A stretch of 64,000 bases of DNA from assembly GCF_014204915.1 (NCBI RefSeq), contig NZ_JACHMH010000001.1, positions 9,833,501-9,897,500 on the forward strand, given 5' to 3'. Source of the DNA: Crossiella cryophila. Its GTDB lineage: Bacteria; Actinomycetota; Actinomycetes; Mycobacteriales; Pseudonocardiaceae. The notes under the pieces were generated by a model that saw only the letters and a program-made list of their open reading frames with translations, had not been told where the DNA came from and did no database searches. A program made the translations under genes and the position numbers. Numbering within the stretch: the stretch's first letter is position 1; each line of letters begins with the position of its first letter. Shown in pieces: positions 59,201 to 64,000 of this stretch.

Positions 59201-60871
59201 TCACATCCGCTCGGGTGCGCTCACCCCGAGCAGACCGAGTCCGTTGGCCAGCACCTGGCGGGTGGCCGCGCACAGCAGCAGCCGGGCGGAGTTGAGCGGA
59301 CCGGCCTCCTCATCGCCCTGCGGCAGCACCCGGCAGTTGTCGTAGAACTTGTGGTAGGCCCCGGCCAGCTCCTCGAGGTAGCGCGCCACCCGGTGCGGTT
59401 CGCGCAGCTCAGCGGCTGAGGCGAGCACCTTCGGGAAGTCGCCGATGGTGCGGATCAGCTTGCCTTCCTTCTCGTGCTCGAGCAGCCCGAGCAGCTCGGA
59501 GCTGATCTCGGCCGCGGCGGGCACCGTGATGCCCAGCTCGGCGGCGTTGCGCAGCAGCGAGGACAGCCGGGCGTGCGCGTACTGGACGTAGAACACCGGG
59601 TTCTCGCTGGTGCTCTTGGTCCACAGGTCCAGGTCGATGTCCAGGGTGGAGTCCACCGAGGAGCGGATCAGCGCGTACCGGGCCGAGTCCACGCCGATGG
59701 CCTCGACCAGGTCGTCCAGGGTGATCACGTTGCCCGCGCGCTTGGCCATCCGGACCGGCACGCCGTCCTTGAGCAGGTTGACGATCTGGCCGATGAGCAC
59801 CTCGACGCAGTTCGGGTCGTCGCCGAAGGCGGCCGCGGCCGCGCGCAACCGGCCGATGTAGCCGTGGTGGTCCGCGCCGAGCAGGTAGATGCACAGGTCG
59901 AAGCCGCGGGAGCGCTTGTTCCGCAGGTAGGCGATGTCCGCGGCGATGTAGGCGGCCTCGCCGTTGCCCTTCATGACGACGCGGTCCTTGTCGTCGCCGT
60001 AGTCGGTGGAGCGCAGCCACCAGGCGCCGGCCTCCTTGTACAGGTGGCCGGACTCCTTGAGCGCGTCCAGCGTGGTCTGCACCTCGCCGGAGGCGTGCAG
60101 CGACTTCTCGCTGAAGTAGACGTCGAACTCGGTGTGGAACTCGTGCAGGGTCTGCCGGATCGAGGCCAGCATCAGCTCGACGCCCAGGTCGCGGAAGCGG
60201 GCCTCCCGCTCGGCCTCGGGCAGCGCGAGCACCTCGGGCTCGCGCTTGAGGATCTCCGCGGCGACGTCGGTGATGTACTCGCCCGCGTAGCCGTTCTCCG
60301 GGGTCGGCTCACCCTTGGCCGCGGCCACCAGCGAGGCGGTCAGCCTGCCGATCTGGGCGCCGGCGTCATTGATGTAGAACTCGCGGGTGACCTGGCCACC
60401 GGCGGCCAGCAGCACCCTGGCCAGCGCGTCGCCGACCGCGGCCCAGCGGGCGTGACCCAGGTGCATCGGGCCGGTCGGGTTGGCCGAGACGAACTCCAGG
60501 TTGATCTTCTGCCCGGTCAGCGCGGTGCCGTGGCCGTAGCCCTCGCCCGCGACCAGGACCTCCTTGACCAGCTGCCCCTGCGCGTCGGCGGCCAGGCGCA
60601 GGTTCACGAAACCGGGGCCGGCGATCTCCGCGGCCGAGATGCCCTCCTGGGCGGCCAGCGCCTTGGCCAGGTCCTCGGCCAGCTCACGCGGGGCCACACC
60701 CAGCTTCTTGCCGATCTGCAGGGCCAGGTTGGTGGCGTAGTCGCCGTGCTCGGGGTTTCGGGGTCGCTCGACCGTGACCGCCGCGGGCAGCACCGCGGTG
60801 TCCAGCCCGCGCGTGGTGAGCACGTCGAGGGCGACGGAACGAACCAGGTCAGCCAAGGCAGCAGGAGTCAC
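59201..60871 (-). CDS. argS: Arginyl-tRNA synthetase
   Basis: 556 residues. HIGH-type motif [21 protein letters not shown], the KMSKS-equivalent [29 protein letters not shown] and the C-terminal DALR anticodon domain [24 protein letters not shown] at 60871 chosen by homology ([13 protein letters not shown]); the frame stays open far upstream but that part is not coding. A promoter abuts the GTG, so the mRNA is probably leaderless. Confidence 0.95.
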   Translation of the reverse strand: MTPAALADLVRSVALDVLTTRGLDTAVLPAAVTVERPRNPEHGDYATNLALQIGKKLGVAPRELAEDLAKALAAQEGISAAEIAGPGFVNLRLAADAQGQLVKEVLVAGEGYGHGTALTGQKINLEFVSANPTGPMHLGHARWAAVGDALARVLLAAGGQVTREFYINDAGAQIGRLTASLVAAAKGEPTPENGYAGEYITDVAAEILKREPEVLALPEAEREARFRDLGVELMLASIRQTLHEFHTEFDVYFSEKSLHASGEVQTTLDALKESGHLYKEAGAWWLRSTDYGDDKDRVVMKGNGEAAYIAADIAYLRNKRSRGFDLCIYLLGADHHGYIGRLRAAAAAFGDDPNCVEVLIGQIVNLLKDGVPVRMAKRAGNVITLDDLVEAIGVDSARYALIRSSVDSTLDIDLDLWTKSTSENPVFYVQYAHARLSSLLRNAAELGITVPAAAEISSELLGLLEHEKEGKLIRTIGDFPKVLASAAELREPHRVARYLEELAGAYHKFYDNCRVLPQGDEEAGPLNSARLLLCAATRQVLANGLGLLGVSAPERM

Positions 60872-60878
60872 GCGAGGT

Positions 60879-60907
60879 AGTCTATTCGCGCCCGGATACC
60901 CGTTCGA
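60879..60907 (-). promoter_or_regulatory. Promoter of argS (leaderless)
   Basis: On the minus strand TCGAAC (60907-60902) and TAGACT (60884-60879) are 17 bp apart. TAGACT ends 7 nt before the argS GTG, so transcription should begin at the start codon itself. This may drive argS, lysA, hom and thrC. Confidence 0.55.
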
Positions 60908-61060
60908 CCTTGTATCGAAGCGGTTGAGTTTCCGGCAGTAATGCTCTGTGATCGAGCGAGCACCTGAAGCTTCCCCCAAAGAGCTGACTCGCACCTGACA
61001 GCCGATCCTTACACTGACGCGCGGTAACCCGTACGGCATGCAGACAGGGGCCGGGCAGAC

Positions 61061-61945
61061 ATGGTCAGCGGTAAGAGCAGCAAGAACGCGCGAGCGGGCA
61101 ACCGGGTGCCGATCGCGATGAGCAAGCCCAAGCCTTGGGGCACGATCGCGGCTGTGCTCGCGGTGCTGGTCTTCGCGGGTGGTGTGTTCGGCTACGCCTA
61201 CGTGCAGAACTCCGAGCAGGCGGACAAGCGGGCGGCGCTGGCTGAGTACACGCCGTCGGAGACGAACAAGGACCCCTCGGAGAAGATCCAGGGCGTCGTC
61301 AAGCAGAACTACGAGGCGGGCAAGCACGTCTCGGGCGCGCAGCGGGTGGCCTACGACCACTACCCGCCCATCGGCGGACCGCACGACGAGGTGTGGGCGA
61401 CCTGCACCGGCGTGGTGTACCCGAACCCGGTGCGCAACGAGAACATGGTCCACTCGATGGAGCACGGCGCGGTCTGGATCGCCTACCACCCTGACCAGAT
61501 CAAGGGCGCCGACCTGGACAAGCTGAAGGTGCGCGCGCAGGGCCAGCAGTTCACCATGCTGTCCCCGTACCCGGGCCTGGACAAGCCGATCTCGCTGCAG
61601 GCCTGGGGCCGTCAGCTCAAGCTGGACAGCGTGGACGACCCGAGGGTGGACCAGTTCATCTCGGCGTTGCGGCGTAACCAGTTCACCTACCCGGAGGTCG
61701 GCGCGACCTGCGCGACCAACGCCTTCGACCCGGACAACGCGCCGCCGTTCGTCGCGGAGAAGCCGGGCCCGGACGCGGTGCCGATGGACGGTGGCACCAA
61801 GGCTCCTGACGAGAAGACCGGCGGCCAGCCGGGTGGGCAGCCTGGCGGTCAGCCGGGTGGACAGCCTGGCGGCCAGCCCGGTGGTCAGCAGGGCCAGCCG
61901 GGTGGGCAGCCCAGCGGGCAGCAGAACCCGCCGCCCGGTGGCTGA
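61061..61945 (+). CDS. DUF3105 membrane-anchored extracytoplasmic protein
   Basis: 294 residues. One N-terminal membrane helix ([23 protein letters not shown]), then the DUF3105 domain with [36 protein letters not shown] and [15 protein letters not shown], conserved His and Cys that suggest metal binding. The last about 60 residues are a run of GGQP repeats. The next gene starts inside its final codons. Unknown function. Confidence 0.8.
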   Translation: MVSGKSSKNARAGNRVPIAMSKPKPWGTIAAVLAVLVFAGGVFGYAYVQNSEQADKRAALAEYTPSETNKDPSEKIQGVVKQNYEAGKHVSGAQRVAYDHYPPIGGPHDEVWATCTGVVYPNPVRNENMVHSMEHGAVWIAYHPDQIKGADLDKLKVRAQGQQFTMLSPYPGLDKPISLQAWGRQLKLDSVDDPRVDQFISALRRNQFTYPEVGATCATNAFDPDNAPPFVAEKPGPDAVPMDGGTKAPDEKTGGQPGGQPGGQPGGQPGGQPGGQQGQPGGQPSGQQNPPPGG

Positions 61946-62681
61946 GTCAGAGCCCCGGATCGTGGACGAGGCGGACCCGGGGGAGACCGAAGAGGTCGCC
62001 CCCCGGGCTCCGTCCCCCGCGATGCGGATCCTGGTGGCCACCGCGGCCGTGCTGGCGATCCTGATGCTCGGCGCGGCCGGTGGCCTGTTGATCAACCTGC
62101 CGAGCCAGACCACGGACAGCTCGGTGCCCGCGCTGGACTCGCCGGACACCGGCTTCGCCCAGGACATGGCAGTGCACCACCTGCAGGCCGTGGAGATGGC
62201 CGCGATGGTGCGCGATCGCAGCTCGGACAAGCTGATCAGGGAACTGGCCTTCGACATCGAGAGCACCCAGCTCGAACAGGTCGGCCGGATGAAGGGCTGG
62301 CTGGCGCTGTGGGGGCACCCCGAGCAGTCGCCCAGCGGCAAGTACATGGAGTGGATGAAGGACGCGCCTGCCGGGCACGGGCACAAGCCGGTGCAGCCCG
62401 GTCAGTCGCCCGGGATCTACACCATGCCGGGCATGGCCACCCAGGAGGACCTGTCCAAGCTGCGCAGGCTCAACGGCGTGGAGTTCGAGGTGTACTTCCT
62501 CCAGCTCATGCGGCGGCACCACATCGGCGGCGCGGAGATGGCCAACTACGGCCGCAAGAACGCCAAGCTCGCGGTGGTGCGCAACCTGGCGGAGAACATC
62601 CTCAAGGCCCAGCACTCCGAGCTGGACGTGCTGGACCTGCGCCTGGTCGAGCGCAACGCGGAGCCACTGCCGCCGAACTGA
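61938..62681 (+). CDS. DUF305-family His-rich membrane protein
   Basis: 247 residues with a membrane helix ([24 protein letters not shown]) and a helical DUF305 domain: [16 protein letters not shown] and [16 protein letters not shown], the HHxxAxxMA motif twice, a ferritin-like layout that often binds copper or other metal. GTG 61938 overlaps the DUF3105 stop by 8 bp, so the two are coupled. Followed by a hairpin. Confidence 0.85.
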   Translation: MAESEPRIVDEADPGETEEVAPRAPSPAMRILVATAAVLAILMLGAAGGLLINLPSQTTDSSVPALDSPDTGFAQDMAVHHLQAVEMAAMVRDRSSDKLIRELAFDIESTQLEQVGRMKGWLALWGHPEQSPSGKYMEWMKDAPAGHGHKPVQPGQSPGIYTMPGMATQEDLSKLRRLNGVEFEVYFLQLMRRHHIGGAEMANYGRKNAKLAVVRNLAENILKAQHSELDVLDLRLVERNAEPLPPN

Positions 62682-62707
62682 CCGCTCGGCAAGGACCACC
62701 CGAGCGG
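62682..62707 (+). terminator. Hairpin terminator after the DUF305 gene
   Basis: CCGCTCGG (62682-62689) and CCGAGCGG (62700-62707), 8 bp perfect stem with a 10 nt loop, starts at the base after the stop codon. No U tract. Confidence 0.6.
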
Positions 62708-62719
62708 CGACCTGCGCGC

Positions 62720-62748
62720 ATTACCCGCCGGTAGTACCGTCGGGTAAT
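62720..62748. promoter_or_regulatory. 29 bp double palindrome (probable operator) before acyl-CoA dehydrogenase
   Basis: ATTACCCG-C-CGGTA-G-TACCG-T-CGGGTAAT is a dyad centred on 62734 with 13 of 14 pairs matching. It can also be read as two tandem TACC-N4-GGTA boxes joined by one base. It lies 20 bp before the ATG of the acyl-CoA dehydrogenase gene, a typical place for a TetR-family fatty-acid regulator. No such regulator is next to it. Confidence 0.6.
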
Positions 62749-62768
62749 CCGACGGCAGGGGGTCAGCG

Positions 62769-64000
62769 ATGACCGCAGTGGATCCAGCCCGCACGACCGA
62801 GCGCGAGGCCCGTCAGGTAGCGGAGCAGGCGCGCGAGACGCAGTGGCGCAAACCCAGCTTCGGCAAGGAGCTGTTCCTCGGGCGGCTACGCCTGGAACTG
62901 ATCCACCCGCATCCGCAGGGCGATGAGCTGACCCGCCGCCGCGGTGAGGAGTTCCTCACCCGGCTGCGGGCCTTCTGCGCCAGCGAGATCGACGGCGCCC
63001 GGATCGAGCGCGAGGCGAAGATCCCGGACGAGGTCTTCGACGGGCTGCGCCGGATCGGCGCGCTGGGCATGAAGATCGACCCGGAGTACGGCGGGCTCGG
63101 GCTGTCCCAGGTCTACTACAACAAGGCGCTGATGCTGGTCGGCTCGGTCAGCCCGGCCATCGGCGCGCTGTTGTCCGCGCACCAGTCGATCGGGGTGCCG
63201 CAGCCGCTCAAGCAGTTCGGCACGCCGGAGCAGAAGCGCAAGTACCTGCCGCGCTGCGCGAGCACCGACATCACCGCCTTCCTGCTCACCGAACCGGATG
63301 TGGGCAGCGACCCGGCCCGGCTGGCCACCACGGCCACCCCGACCGAGGACGGCGGCTACCTGCTCGACGGCGTGAAGTTGTGGACCACCAACGGTGTTGT
63401 CGCCGATCTGCTGGTGGTGATGGCCCGGGTGCCCAAGTCCGAGGGACGGCGCGGCGGGATCACCGCGTTCGTGGTGGAGGGCAACGCCGAGGGCGTCACC
63501 GTTGAGCGGCGCAACGCGTTCATGGGGTTGCGCGGGCTGGAGAACGGGGTCACCCGGTTCCACCAGGTCAAGGTGCCTGCCGAGGATCGGATCGGCGAGG
63601 AGGGGCAGGGTCTCAAGATCGCCCTGACCACGCTGAACACCGGCAGGCTCTCGCTGCCCGCGATGTGCGCCGGCGCGGCCAAGTGGTGCCTGAAGATCGC
63701 TCGGGAGTGGGCGGCGGAGCGGGTGCAGTGGGGCCGTCCGGTCGGCGAGCACGAGGCGGTGTCGAGCAAGATCGCCTTCATCGCGGCCACCGCGTTCGCG
63801 CTGGAGGCGGTGCTGGACCTGTCCAGCGAGATGGCCGATGAGGAACGCAACGACATCCGGATCGAGGCCGCGCTGGCCAAGCTGTACGGGTCGGAGCTGG
63901 CCTGGCTGGTCGCGGACGAGCTGGTGCAGATCCGCGGCGGCCGCGGCTACGAGACGGCCGAGTCGCTGGCCGCCCGCGGCGAACGCGGCGTGCCTGCCGA
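62769..64000 (+). CDS. Acyl-CoA dehydrogenase, C-terminus beyond window edge
   Basis: About 410 residues are present and the frame is open at the edge. Features: DPEYGGLGLSQVYYNKA, FAD-binding LTEPDVGSDPARLATTATPTEDGGYLLDGVKLWTTNG, and GEHEAVSSKIAFIAATAFALEAVLDL. The N-terminal extension (about 70 residues) and overall length suggest a two-domain form longer than the usual 380. It oxidises an acyl-CoA to the enoyl-CoA. ATG 62769 with AGGGGG 6 nt upstream. Confidence 0.9.
   Translation, partial: MTAVDPARTTEREARQVAEQARETQWRKPSFGKELFLGRLRLELIHPHPQGDELTRRRGEEFLTRLRAFCASEIDGARIEREAKIPDEVFDGLRRIGALGMKIDPEYGGLGLSQVYYNKALMLVGSVSPAIGALLSAHQSIGVPQPLKQFGTPEQKRKYLPRCASTDITAFLLTEPDVGSDPARLATTATPTEDGGYLLDGVKLWTTNGVVADLLVVMARVPKSEGRRGGITAFVVEGNAEGVTVERRNAFMGLRGLENGVTRFHQVKVPAEDRIGEEGQGLKIALTTLNTGRLSLPAMCAGAAKWCLKIAREWAAERVQWGRPVGEHEAVSSKIAFIAATAFALEAVLDLSSEMADEERNDIRIEAALAKLYGSELAWLVADELVQIRGGRGYETAESLAARGERGVPA

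Noticed and set aside
60908-61060. Possible tRNA near argS
   Set aside because: I looked for a cloverleaf and found no acceptor stem or T-loop consensus.
60872-62386. N-terminal extension of the argS frame to more than 1000 residues
   Set aside because: The added part is antisense to the DUF3105 and DUF305 genes and lacks protein-like composition; a promoter abuts the GTG at 60871.

Overview
The window is about 70% GC chromosomal DNA from a filamentous-type actinomycete, most likely order Pseudonocardiales. This is inferred from the very high GC, frequent GTG starts, overlapping GTGA stop/start junctions, NucS instead of a MutS/MutL pair, a fosfomycin-insensitive type of MurA (Asp in place of the usual Cys), an ESX (type VII) cassette with EspG, and DUF3558 lipoproteins. 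The genus is not resolved from sequence alone. A separate, unfused delta subunit argues against Mycobacterium.

The backbone is an old actinobacterial gene order, the same one known in Mycobacterium tuberculosis from argS to murA. Read right to left it runs argS, lysA, hom, thrC, thrB, rho, rpmE, prfA, prmC, threonylcarbamoyl-AMP synthase, wecA, an eight-gene ATP synthase operon with two small accessory genes in front, a DUF2550 protein, a PduO-type cobalamin adenosyltransferase and murA. Lineage-specific genes are inserted in this backbone at several joints.

Left part (1-9.4 kb): a truncated sodium/solute symporter, two zinc-ribbon proteins, nucS, an APC permease, a Nudix hydrolase, a crotonase-fold protein without catalytic glutamates, an FAD monooxygenase with a divergent TetR regulator, and an AraC/DJ-1 regulator divergent from a cysteine hydrolase. 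From 9.4 to 16.4 kb lie ethylmalonyl-CoA mutase, murA, the adenosyltransferase that could make the mutase's cofactor, and a SigE-family sigma factor with an overlapping membrane protein. The ATP synthase occupies 14.0-23.8 kb. wecA, a deacetylase lipoprotein, a UvrA-like ATPase with an unusual insertion, a glyoxalase-fold/AraC pair, a cyclase-family hydrolase and acyltransferases follow to 33.5 kb.

The most interesting accessory block is 36.6-46.5 kb, lodged between rpmE and rho. It holds a ketosynthase next to an 876-residue fusion of an acyl-AMP ligase and an aldehyde-dehydrogenase-fold reductase, then a class III lanthipeptide locus. That locus has a LanKC synthetase, a 34-residue precursor with a single SxxSxxxC core motif that was missed by ordinary length cut-offs, a terminator, and a two-component system. 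A second block, 50.2-55.3 kb, splits thrB from thrC and encodes an ESX substrate pair (PE-like with a YxxxE signal, PPE-like with calcium-binding type repeats), the EspG chaperone, two DUF3558 lipoproteins and membrane proteins. The right end carries DUF3105 and DUF305 membrane-anchored proteins and a truncated acyl-CoA dehydrogenase preceded by a conspicuous double palindrome.
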